DNA from: Neospora caninum Liverpool
Lineage: Eukaryota > Apicomplexa > Conoidasida > Eucoccidiorida > Sarcocystidae
Reading direction: 5' to 3'
Assembly (NCBI RefSeq): GCF_000208865.1
Contig: NC_018392.1
Span: 2,438,793 to 2,502,792, forward strand
Length of the DNA: 64,000 bases
Made by a program: the position numbers and the translations under genes. The notes below the pieces were generated by a model, which had not been told where the DNA came from, searched no databases, and was given only the letters and a program-made list of their open reading frames with translations. Below are positions 36,028 to 47,400 of this stretch, piece after piece. The first letter of the stretch is position 1; each line of letters starts with the position of its first letter.

Positions 36028-36854
36028 GTTGAAGAGCTGATTGCCCTCTCAGGGCGCTCGGTGGACGCGCTGTGGAGCGACGGATGGATCCTTGTCATTT
36101 TTTGACATGGTTGGACACCGAAGCGAACTACAGAGAGCAATGGCTGTCAGAAGAAAAGAGTGTAACAAGACCTGGCGCCGCAGAAGTCAGCCTGAGACGA
36201 GTCGCAACGGAGGAAGAGAAGCTCCGCCAAAAGTGGAGTGCATGCATGCTTCTATGGTTGCTGCCTTGTCAAACATTAATTAGAGAAGACTTTTCGTGTG
36301 CGATTCACTCCTGTAGTGGTTAGCTGTAGTTCGTCGAGTGAGTGGACGCACATTCGTCGCGTTCACGGTCAATTGCTAGTTAACACGGGATCTCTCTTTC
36401 AGAGAGAAAAGATACTAAAGCCACACAAGACATCCCATAAAGAAAAGTGCGCATCTGCAGAGAAGAGACTGACTTGAACTATCTTGCGCACCATAACTGG
36501 TGTTCGCGCATGCAGTTTTGAAAAAGATTTCTCTCCACAAGACAATGTGTGCGCCGACACATGAAGACAACGTAGCGGGACACCGGGGGGGGAGGGAGGA
36601 GAGGCGATCGTCGCTCAGGAACGCACCCTGTTGAAACCCTGCTGCGTGGTTATCCACCCTAGCTCACTGGAGGGGCTACTTAAACGCAATATTGATGGCT
36701 TTCTGCCAACTGCAAGGGACCCATGAATGCAGAGGCTTCTGCTTGTGCAATTCATCGTCCTCCACCTTCCGCTGTGCCATTCAAGTGGTTATGTCTATGC
36801 TCTGCATGCACACGTGCATGCTAGAGGTCCGGGTGACAGCCAGTCACAGAGAAC

Positions 36855-36871
36855 CGACTTTTTTTGTCGGT
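36855..36871. other. Short hairpin: CCGAC, T7 loop, GTCGG
   Basis: A 5-6 bp stem around seven T residues in non-coding DNA. It may be chance. Confidence 0.4.
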
Positions 36872-38670
36872 CTGGTGAGTGATTCGACAAAACCCGGATC
36901 GAGGCAGGTTCAGCTAAAGGAAGCGTGAAAACTGCTTTTTTCAAAATGGCAAGCGGCAATGCAGACGAGAGGGGTGAACCGAGTACACACTTTCACTCGA
37001 GCGGCAGCAACGGTGGCAACACGCCACATGCTGTGAAGGACAGGCAGTGGTCGTTTTGCTGATACTTGACGAGACGTGCTCTGCTGGATACATCGACCAG
37101 TCTTCACCTTAGACCTTCAGGGTACGTATAACTAGGTGGGACGCTGAATCGGATCAGCACAATCCGACTTTTTTCGGACACTGCGACAGAAGCAGGCTAC
37201 AACCGCTTCCTCCAGTGGTCCAAAGATCGCCAGGTGCTGTAAACGTTATCCGCCATAGCAAATATCTAACGGCAGTGTAACAGTGCTTCTGAATCCATCC
37301 AGAACAGCACGATGGAGACCCATCGAACAGCATGATGGAAACCCGAACAGCATGCGGATGGAACACCTGAGGCGCAGACTTTACGGTGTCGCTCCAGACG
37401 AGCCAAAGGCGCTGAAACTACAGTTTTTTTACACTGGCATACCTGCGAATGAGCAGTGCATCCCGGAGAGACACCCCGACTCTGACACACCAGAGGCTGC
37501 CGCAGCTCCACTAGCTCCACTGAAGTGAAGTGTTCAGTGAAGTTGGCCATAATAGGTGTAGCTTGATTCTCAATCGCCAAACATGAGCACTGAGGAATCA
37601 ACCGGTGTCCATTGGCGTGTATCGCGCATTATTTGCTAAGCCACAACAACGGATGTCCGAGAAGTGTTGTTGACATTTCAGCATAAACGCGCGATGGCAC
37701 GGATATTGATTTTCGCCCTCTCGACGAATGAAGCTACCCAAGCTTGACAACTACTTGCGAATCTATTTTAAAATGGATTGGGCCATTTCAGACTACCCAG
37801 GAACTCTGAAGCGACCTGCAAAGGTACTCAGATTCAGACAGTGGAGCGGCATTAGTTAATGCAGCCGAACTCGACCACGAGTGTCGATCCATCGGTGTCT
37901 ACAAACACGCATTCCATTTTTAGCAGGCGTGTAAGTTTTTGACGAAGAGGTGGGTAATGTGAGAGGTGTTTTCCTTTGGAATGCTCCGTTGTTTACATGT
38001 GCGGAACCGCGTATACCCGGAGCAACTGATTTGCGGTATCTACAACCCGGGGGAAAACTTAAACCGATATTAACGTGTACCGTTTGTGAGAGGAAACTCG
38101 TTCGCAAAATTCAAAAAGGTGGGAATAACCGTGTATAGTCATTGTGGTAAATTTGCAAAGGTCACTAGCTATGATCGACGTGAACGACCGAATGTGCCGC
38201 AAAATGTCTACCCTGCTCGCCGGTCCAGTGTAATTAGAGATGACAAATTATACAGCGGGCTTCTGCCGTTGGTGGGGCATGGCGAACATAGTACGGATGC
38301 TTGCTGATTGACACATTGAAGAAGTTAATAGACAGAGAACTGCGGATCATCACGGAGGCTTTAGCCACATCCTGGTTTTTCTTTGAAGACAGCCCACCGT
38401 TGCAAGACACCGTCCCGTTGCGTTGGTGAAGAGTGCCGCCACGATTTGACTGGCGCTGGCTATCGGGCAGATATCGAAACGGATGCACGTTGGGATGATG
38501 TCCTTTTTCTCCGGTGCACGGCGAGCCGTGTCTAAGCAACTGAAGACGGAATCCATCTCGGCACAATGTAATGATCTTAGAAACCCCACACATCTTTGTC
38601 TCGACAAAATTTTCTCTTCTGTTCCAGTGTTTTCGTTCATAGTCCTTTCGTTCAACGTTTTTTTCAGACA

Positions 38671-41600
38671 ATGACACTTCCTTTTTTTAGTCAGTTCGGC
38701 TTGAATGTAGCTGCATCTCTCTGCGGCACGTTCCGTGGGAATAGGAGAGGTGGTGTCATTTTTGTTCTGCCTTCAACTCTTCTGGCGGTTCTGCTCTTGC
38801 AGGTCTGTACCCAGCCGCCACAATGCGTGTTCGTTATGGCAGGTCCTCCCTTTGTTGCCGAACAACGCGCTGAAACACTGCACATGGGTGGCATAGAGAA
38901 TACTGTGGACGCTGCTTCTGTTGTCGACGACGTGATGCTTCGTCAGAAGCCTGGTGCTGTGTCACCTCTGACTGTACTGGTTGGTGGCCACAGCCGGAAC
39001 TCGACGGGCTTTCCTCTCCAGGAGGAAGTACCGCTACCTGCCGAACACCTCACCAAGCAAACAGATCCCATCACCTCAATGCCTGAACTGGGAACATTGA
39101 AGCAAGAAATAGGAAGCCGATCCACACAAGGGACGGCTATGGGAAATGTGAGGGAAAGGGTAAAACTGCCTGCGGACGAAGACACGGCAGAACCGCAACA
39201 AAGACAACATGATCCACACCAACACGGCTCAGAAAGGGCGGCAAATGCGAGGAGAGAGAGCGCCACAGATCCGGTCCCCACATGCGGAATAGGACAGCTC
39301 ATGGTGGCAGACTCGTGTGTGTCTGTAGATGAAGATAGACTTTTTGATTTTATCGTGGTTGGATGTGGAGCCGTCGGTTGCCCTTTGGCAAGGACACTGG
39401 CAGACGCCGGTAAGTTAAAAAAATCACATCCAGTGGCTAAGCATTGTATGCGCCTCCGATGATCATCCCAACAAGCCACTGTGAGCACAACGTGGCATTG
39501 ATGCGATTAGAACCACTTCATTGACACTTTATGTTTTATTTTTTAGGCAAACGAGTGCTTGTCCTGGAAAGAGGAAAGGAGAGGACAAGCGAAAAGACAC
39601 CCCATGCCGTCGATATTTTTGGTGCTGGTAAAGCGGTGGCTGATGAGGATGTTGCTCAGCTAATTCAGACAAATCAGGGAGTCCGGAGCCAGACTGCAGG
39701 AGTGATGGGTGGCGGGACCAGCATCAACATGGGGATAGTGGCGATGGAAAACAGGGAATTCTTTGAGTACCTGAACGAAAAGCACGGCTGGCGGCTCGAC
39801 ATAGACTTGCTGAACGAGGTGAGCTTTTCGATGCGGCGGGTAGCCTGGGAAACAAATCATTTTGGCGTACGTGAAGCTCGTTGGTTCACTACTGCAAGTT
39901 AAGCGGTTCTGTCAAGCATCACTTTTGAAGTGGTTACTCCGTGGTGTTTACCGTGCGGCTACGCTATATATCAGTAACGTCGCGGCTGTTCAACTAAGGT
40001 TGGTTAGCTTTCTGAGGAAACAAAATTGTGCACTGAGTGTGGAATTGGCTGCATTCAGGCTCACCAGTGGATCAGTAAGGCATTCAAGCCTATGCCTCAA
40101 GATACAGACTACGGGTCCAGGGTGGCGCTGAGTCTGCAAGATGAGGGGTATAAACCGCTTTTTCAGTCGGATGAGCGGGCGAAGAAATTTGCTTGCGCTC
40201 GATCAGGTCTTGGTTGTCATGCTGAGCTGTTGCCTGGTCACGTGTGGGGAGGTGTAACCGTGTTTGACAAGGACAACAAGTTCTTCAGGAACGCTGCTGA
40301 TGTCTTCTTGTACGACGCTCCCGGAGAGTTTGCTCACCCGGTGCGTCTTCTGGTGAAGACGGAGCAGTTTGTGGAGGTGAGTATTACCCGGACAGTGACG
40401 TCTGCTGTGATGATCTCGCGACACCACAAACCGTGACAGAACGTCGGTGCTTGGTCGATCGCGTGCTTACGTAGTCGCAAGCGAGGCAAACTGTGTAATA
40501 ATTTCTTGATCTGCTGAGATTGAAAAAAAAACTGGTGGAACATGCTGCACCATGTCTCTGTTTACTGTGATCAGAGAGTTCTCTTCGCTAGTACAAACGC
40601 CGTCCGGCCACGGGCTGTTTGTGTGACTTACCGGCCCGCCTCGGCGGAAGACATGGCTCCGATAGGCCTTGATGCACCCCCGCCGAGAAAGCCCGAGGAA
40701 ACTGGAGGTAATCAGCCGTCGGCGAGAGATATTGTGGCCTGAAACGCTTGGCGAACAGGACGAAAACTGGTAGCCTCTATTTAGCTAAACCGAGTAGGGA
40801 GTGTCTGGAATCTCGTAAGAAGGGAGCGGATATGCTAAGTCAATACAACCCGTCAAGAGTAGTACTTTGTTAGCGTACTATTCCGTACGTCTCTCAGGGC
40901 CGTGGTACCCGGCATGTGGAATCTCATCGCTTCGTTTGTTGTGTGGTTGTGCCGTACAATACAGGGATATTAGATTATTTGCTGTCCTACGTTCGCCAGC
41001 TGATTGAATGGGCCTGGCCCAGTGAGCCACCGTCGGAAATGGCGTGCATCCGTGGGCACGGTGAGGTCATTTTGTCTGCTGGAGCAGTCCACACCCCACT
41101 CATTCTTTTCCGTTCGGGTGTCGGACCACGAGAACAACTTCGGGAAATAGGAGTTCCGGAGGTCGCGGTGATGGAGCAGCTGGGACGCAATCTTTCTGAC
41201 AGGGTACTTATTCCTATCCAGATGTTCCTAAAGGACAAGAAAAGAAAGACAGACCGAGTTCCGAGAGTTTGCCAAGTTCTTGGCGCAAGACACCACGGAC
41301 CGCAGTGCGACGGAGTTGGGTAAGAAATGATCTACTGCCGGCGACAAAAAAAGACTACATACGAAGTTGTTGCCCTGGTGTTTTGTTTTTGCCGCTGTGT
41401 TGCTGTGAGATGGAACAGTACTTCACATGTAGGAAGCTTGCAGAAAGCACTCGAGAGTCACCTGCCCCAGGCGATGTGAAACGGTCAGGCCGCCTATTCG
41501 ACTTGTAGCATATTGAAGCAGACCAATTTCTAGCCAAAGCACATTTACTCACACCAACCTGCTCATGCCCACGCAAGGTCTCTTGTCGTCTTTGCAGCAT

Positions 41601-44017
41601 CAGCGAACGGACTCTCAAATGTTCGCTGCTGACAACGGAAGAGCTGTCGGGTCCGAACGTCATCCACGGTCTCCTCTGGGCATCTCATCTGCTGCTGCCA
41701 CCTTCATGGAGGGACCATCCTGCAGCCCACGCTGTCTTCAAATTCGTTCGATTCTGCGAAGGAAAGGTGCAGTTCCAGGGCACACTGCAATACCCGCCTG
41801 CTTGCATGCTTGTCGAAGGGCTCCTTGACTGTTTGGAGTAAGATTACCACAGCATCCATGCCGGTTCATGGAATGCATTTTTCCGTTCTTAGAGTCACCT
41901 AATCTCGTTACGGACGGCGTTCACGATGCAACTCGTGGTTTGTGCGTACGTGCGGCAGCCGGAGTATTTCTCTGTTCTACTTTACGACCGAGCCCAAGTC
42001 ACGAGGATACATTCGTCAACACAAAGACGGAAGAATTGAAGTTGAGGCTAACTACCTCAAAAACGAGCAGGACTTGTTCGATGCCACAAGGGGCGTTCAG
42101 TCTCTCATTCAGGTAAATTCCGCTACGAGCCGATGCAGGGAATGGGACCACTAATCTGCTGTCTCCAGTATTCCCTATCGAGTTGGCCCGCGGCGTCACA
42201 CTGTGGCGGGCCATGGTTCCTGAAGACTCGGATCTACATTTTCCAAACTGTCTGAAATGTACTGTTTTCATCCTCAGCAAATCAACGGTGGCCGATTCAA
42301 TAACATCGTCGAGCCTCTACAGCCTGGTTCTTGCCCAGTGCTGATGCTTCACACTGTCGTCCAGCTCTTCTTGGAATTCGCTCAGGCAGACGATCTGCCA
42401 CAGTACGAAAAGCAACTTCTTTCGGTAAGCCACTGGCATTAACTTTTTCATGGGCAGATGGAAGCGTGATTCTGATAGTAAGTGGAGGGATTTTTGTCAG
42501 GTTGCCACTTTTTGCTTTTCATGTTGCGGATCGTTTGTTCTGTGTGTCAGGTTCGACGGCATGCCGCGGATTTTCAGCCGTATCGTCATGAGCAGGGTCG
42601 TCCCCAGATGCCTTCGACCTCGGAAGACGAGTTATCCTTTCTCAGACTGATACAGAAGCTAACCGAACCAACTGGAGAGCTCAAAAATGTGAACGAACGG
42701 CCGATATTTCGCGCTGCTGCGGAGAATCCCGGGAGGCCCGAGGGAGCAGGGGCGCAAGATAGAGCCGCACGGCCGGTAGAAAGGTTTGAAGAGGCACTGG
42801 GTCAGGTTTTTAAAGAGAGAGAGAAGCTCAAGCAGTTATTTGAAACTGGGAGCGCTCAACAACGCCGGCGACAAGAACAGGCGTCGCCAGAAACGACCAA
42901 GCCACCAATACCAGAAAAAGATACATTGCGGAGGGATCAGTCAGCGGCACAGTCTGGCGTATGCGCCGATCATGTAGAGCCTGCCTGCAAATTCGGGCCG
43001 ATTCATAGTGACCTTTACACCACAACATGTAGCACACACGACATCTTTACCAAGCGATACGGCTTCTCTGCGTGCTCTTCATCACCCGGAGCGTCTACAG
43101 TCCAACAGGAACGCTCTGATAATTTTACGGCTTGGGAGGCGAGTCTCGCCGAAGCCGGGGTGCAGCAGTTTTTCAAAGAGAGGCTGCCGTCGGGGTCGGC
43201 TCAGTGGGCAGCTACTTATCCCCCCATCTTGCCGCGTGAGGATCTGACCAAAAATAGATTCATATTAGGCCGGAACGTCGCAGGCGCATACAGATAGCAA
43301 TGCTTTTCAAAACGAGTGCGGAGCTGCACAGTACTGCGCTCTAGCACCACTGCTGATACCATGTATCCGTAGCAAACGAACAGGTCCTCAATGCGAGGAA
43401 TACGCAGAAATGTCACTTGTTCGTCTCCATTTTGAAGCAGCGGTGAGTGCTGTACGAAGTGGTGTACCACTTTATTTCCGTTCTCGTGGTTTCTACTATT
43501 TCTCAGGAACTGACGATCCGGAGTCACTGGCGGCCTTCGCGGTCACGTACATGACAAGCATCTGGCACTTTGCCGGCACAGCAGCTGTGGGAGACGTGGT
43601 CAACCATGAATTTCGGGTGAAGGGCGTTAAAAATCTGTCCATAGCAGACGCTTCCGTACTCAATCAAATGACGCGTCTTAATCCAACCGCGACTTTAATT
43701 ACTCTCGGAAGGTAAGAAAGAAATACTTCAAGGAGGCACGAAGGGCCAGGTGCAGCGAATGCAGACGAACCAGCGAAGATACACACATGAGCCTACGTTC
43801 CAACCAACGAGCACATTGCCGGATGTCACTAAGTGAATGGAACCTGTTGTCAATGTTTCAAGAAATGACTGCAAAATAGCCTTGATGGAGCTCTTCATGA
43901 TATTCTTTTTTGGTTAATGTATCTGCCTTCATCAGATATATCGGCTTGCTGAAGGCCAAGTCCACCCGAACCAAGACTGCGCGTAACACACAGTCTGAGC
44001 GAAAAGATCGGCCTTAG
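38671..44017 (+). CDS. GMC (glucose-methanol-choline) family FAD oxidoreductase, 11 exons
   Basis: Exons: 38671-39409, 39547-39818, 40059-40376, 40575-40707, 40974-41319, 41598-41837, 41959-42112, 42278-42424, 42551-43235, 43507-43711, 43936-44017. Phases agree throughout; 3,321 bases, 1,106 residues. Signature segments: the FAD loop FDFIVVGCGAVGCPLARTLA across exons 1-2; VMGGGTSINMGI; GEVILSAGAVHTPLILFRSG; TTEPKSRGYI followed by VEANYL; and the C-terminal WHFAGTAAVGD...SIADASVLNQMTRLNP with the catalytic His and Asn, ending GRYIG. The N-terminus has about 50 basic and then hydrophobic residues (VIFVLPSTLLAVLLLQVC), a probable signal peptide or anchor, then about 150 non-conserved residues. 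Exon 9 codes for a 228-residue insert of low conservation. Family members oxidise alcohols, sugars or choline; the substrate here is unknown. The acceptors of exons 5 and 7 have poor pyrimidine tracts and were chosen because they keep the frame. Confidence 0.9.
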
Positions 44018-44472
44018 CCACCGCCGTCAAACATTTCTGAATTTTTCCCCGTAAGGCTATAAGTCTTGTATGTGCAGTTTGCCTGACTATCTTGCTTACG
44101 TTGTAAATACAAAGCCTATGCGATAATGCCGTACTCCATTCCCACAACAATGTTTTGTGTTGCAACGTAGTACACAATTCTGCGTTATTAAAAAGCACTG
44201 GTGGAAACAGTCACTTTCTCGTCGCGCAGAACACTGTTCGGATGCGGATAACCCACCCCCGCCAAAAAGACAGCGGCAAAAGTAGAGACAGGACAGTGCT
44301 TGTGCACCGCCGTTTGCCGGTTAGACGATTCAGCAGGCAGATTAAGAACGCATTTCATTCGCGCTGAGAGAGTTGACCGAAGCCGCAGGGGTGTCTGGCA
44401 GCCACAACACGCAACCAGCTAAAGCATAGTTGTTACTTCCGGGTGGCGTGTCTCGCATCAGATGCCAACCAG
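44018..44472. other. 455-bp gap between convergent stop codons
   Basis: The GMC oxidoreductase stops at 44017 (plus) and the RSPH14-like gene stops at 44473 (minus). The 3' untranslated regions of the two probably overlap. I see no other feature. Confidence 0.6.
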
Positions 44473-47400
44473 CTATGGACCCAGCTTGAGGACGTCAACC
44501 GCAGCCGCAGGCTGGGTTAGACTTCCCAGGATTCCTCGGGCGCCGGCTCGGTGGAGGATGCCTTCAAGCGACTCTTTTATCTGAGTGCATGTGTAGAGAA
44601 AGAAGCTCCAAATTCCGCTGTTGCACGGAAGTAGTATGTCATTTTTGGGAGGTGAATCAACATATTCAGTGTCGAATGGCTCAATGCTGCGGACGAAAAA
44701 ACAGCCCCCCTCTAATGGCGAGCAGCCCGTCCGGACACCTCCTTCATGAGCATATGTATCCAGTGTTCGGTGGGGAAAAAAGAGCGACGGCTCACTCAAA
44801 GAGTGCTCGGCCGACACGGCTGAAAACGTCTCTCACCTCTGAGTCTTGATAGAAAATTGCCACGCATTCCAGGGCGGTGCAAGCGAGCAGACTTCCAGGG
44901 AACTGAAGGGCGACGCCGACAAGTGTCTCTGCCCACAGAGGCAACCAAAACAGGAAGATAGATAATTAAAACAGATATACACCACGATGGTGGAACTTCG
45001 CAGTGAACCACGCGCTGCACAAAGCTGCGTGACTGCTCATGGGAATGACGGCATGTTACTGTTGCTGTGCTGCAATGGAAGGTGCCATTTCAAGCTGTCG
45101 TCTAGGCCGTAGTGGGGCGGCGCGTTCACGCGATGAGCCATGTTCTTTACCGATTGTTAGCGGCACGTGTCGCCATGCCCATTGCGCTGGTGTCCTCTGT
45201 AAAAGGTTGGCGGAAGCAGCAAACGCAGAACAAGATCTATGATGCTGAATGGTCTTTTTTCCCGTTAAAAGATACGACAAGCCACAGAGATGGTGCAGTA
45301 CCGCGCTGTCGCAGTCCAGACTGCAGGAGCTGACCAGCCCCAAAGTGGCGTCTGCGAACGAGGCACAGGTAGTGTATCGGACACCGTGCTGATAACCTTT
45401 TCGGAGCATCAGTGGCCATCAAGGGAACACGCAAGTACCGTTGCTTATCTCACTTCTCTAACGTTTTCGATTCCTGTTGACTCCTTCTTCAGAAGGTCTC
45501 TGAGGCAATACATAATCTGCACGCATAAGACCTCAGCAACGCATGACAGCGAAAAACAAGAAATCAACAGCAGCCGCAGCGTCCGCCCTCGATGTCAATG
45601 TGCTTGGAAGCGTTGTTGAATAACTGAACGTCGTCACTTGTCTCAGATTAGAACGGAACGAAGTGGAGCCAAAGCATTGGAAGCACCTCGCACCTACTCA
45701 CGGAACAGGACATGTATCGGACATCCGATTTTAGAGACTGTGCGACAGATTAAGGAATTGAGCAAAGGCCCCATATGAATTCAATCCTAGTATAGGAGCT
45801 GCAGCACTCTGCAGACAGACGGAACAATGTATATTTTTGTCCCACCCCGTAACTCCTTTCGCAATATCATAATCGTTGCTTGGAATAGTCTGAATAGTCT
45901 CTTCTTCGCGCCAGCCCAACGCTTTTTATCCCCCCACATTTGTAAAGGTTAACATTCCACAGATGCTGTTTTCGAAACGCAACCACTCTGGTCGTTTGTT
46001 TATGCGATTCATCAATGCTATTCATCAATACTCTCTGCAAGCGCCAGTCTATTTAGAGGCTTCGACAGGAATGTCTTTGACTGAAGACCACCACGTAGGG
46101 ACAACAACAGGCTGCTGTAGGAAGGCAGTGCTCGACGTAGAAGTACCTCTCGGATGGATTAGCATATCGGGACGGGCTTAGCAGCACAACCAGTCTTTTC
46201 TACGCACCGTTAGCAACTCCTCTCTGCGCGCATCCGTGAGCAAGCAGGCGCGGCAGCAGCAATTTCCAGACTTTTCCCCTCCGTAATTAAATGCATTCTT
46301 CTCATTCAACTGCTGGAGCAAATCCAAGAATCGCTCATCTTCGGCTTGATGCGTTTCTTGTCGATGTGCCGCCCCGCGGCCGGAAGTGTCGCTTCCCTGT
46401 TCTGTCTCACTTATCGCAGCCCTTTCTGCGGGAGACCCCTCTTTTGGGGTATTTTCCACTGAGGGGAAACTGTTCTGTTCCACAGATACAGGAGTCGTTT
46501 CGATTGCTGTGCGGGACTTCACTGAGGTTACCATTATCTTATCCTCGTTATTCGTGAACCAGGATGCGGGCACTCCATGGCCGAAATCAAAGACCTCACA
46601 GCTTCCGAGGGCCAGTCCTGACGTGATACCACTCTCATCAGCATTCATTTCCGTTCCTACACAGCCACTATTGCTGCCTCCCAGCTTTCGTTGTCCATAT
46701 TCAAGGCAAAGGAGATGCTGAATATGTCCAGCTTCACTAGCTCTTTCTCGCTGTCGATGTTCGTCCTGCTCCTGCGTTAACTCGGCGCGCAATATCGATG
46801 CGATCTCTCTGATAGCGGAGGAACCGTACAGCTGCAGCACGCAGTGGCGAGACGCATTTGCTGCCGTTACCCCAGAAAGGGCTTCGCTGGTGCGTAGTGG
46901 GTCTAACTCTACTTTGATACTCCCAGATGCTGCTGTCGTCAGGAGTCGAGCACTACACGGACCTCCAAACCTTGTGAAGTCTTACACAAGATGACAGACA
47001 CGTCGTTCTATATTGAGTAGCTTTCGGGCTGGTAGACAATGGTGACAAACAGTAAATACTCACGGCTGCCGCCCAATCATGCAACAACAAGCATTACCGG
47101 GGCCGTGTTCACTTCTGCGTATGTTCGGTAGTCAGCATGACCAGACCGGCCGTCGGCTCACCCGGTGTAAAAGCTCCGGATGTTGCCTCAACTGTTGAAC
47201 GACCTTCCTCTTCAGAAGGAAGCATTCGCTGCAGACTCTAAGCAGCTTGTATAGTAACAGGCCGTATCGTTCATCAAGTGGTCTGCCGATGAGGAGATCC
47301 GGTAGGACCTGAATATAGACAGGCCAGCGTTTCCCGTGGCTGCGGGCTCTGTTGCAGTGCCGCTCTCTAAGTAATAGTATATGTAATACACACGTGCAAA

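Larger units (their letters stand above)
35193..38670. other. Intergenic region between divergent genes
   Basis: About 3.5 kb between the start of the very large gene (minus) and the start of the GMC oxidoreductase (plus). It holds a 21-bp direct repeat (35985-36027), a GTGCATGCATGC box near 36240, a short hairpin with a T7 loop (36855-36871) and imperfect AACAGCA-GATGGA repeats near 37300-37360. I see no gene. A TTTTTTTCAG just before the GMC start codon could be the acceptor of a 5' untranslated exon. Confidence 0.5.

Noticed and set aside
41838..41958. Acceptor near 41894 as start of GMC exon 7
   Set aside because: It forces a one-base frameshift before TTEPKSRGYI; the acceptor before 41959 keeps all phases intact.
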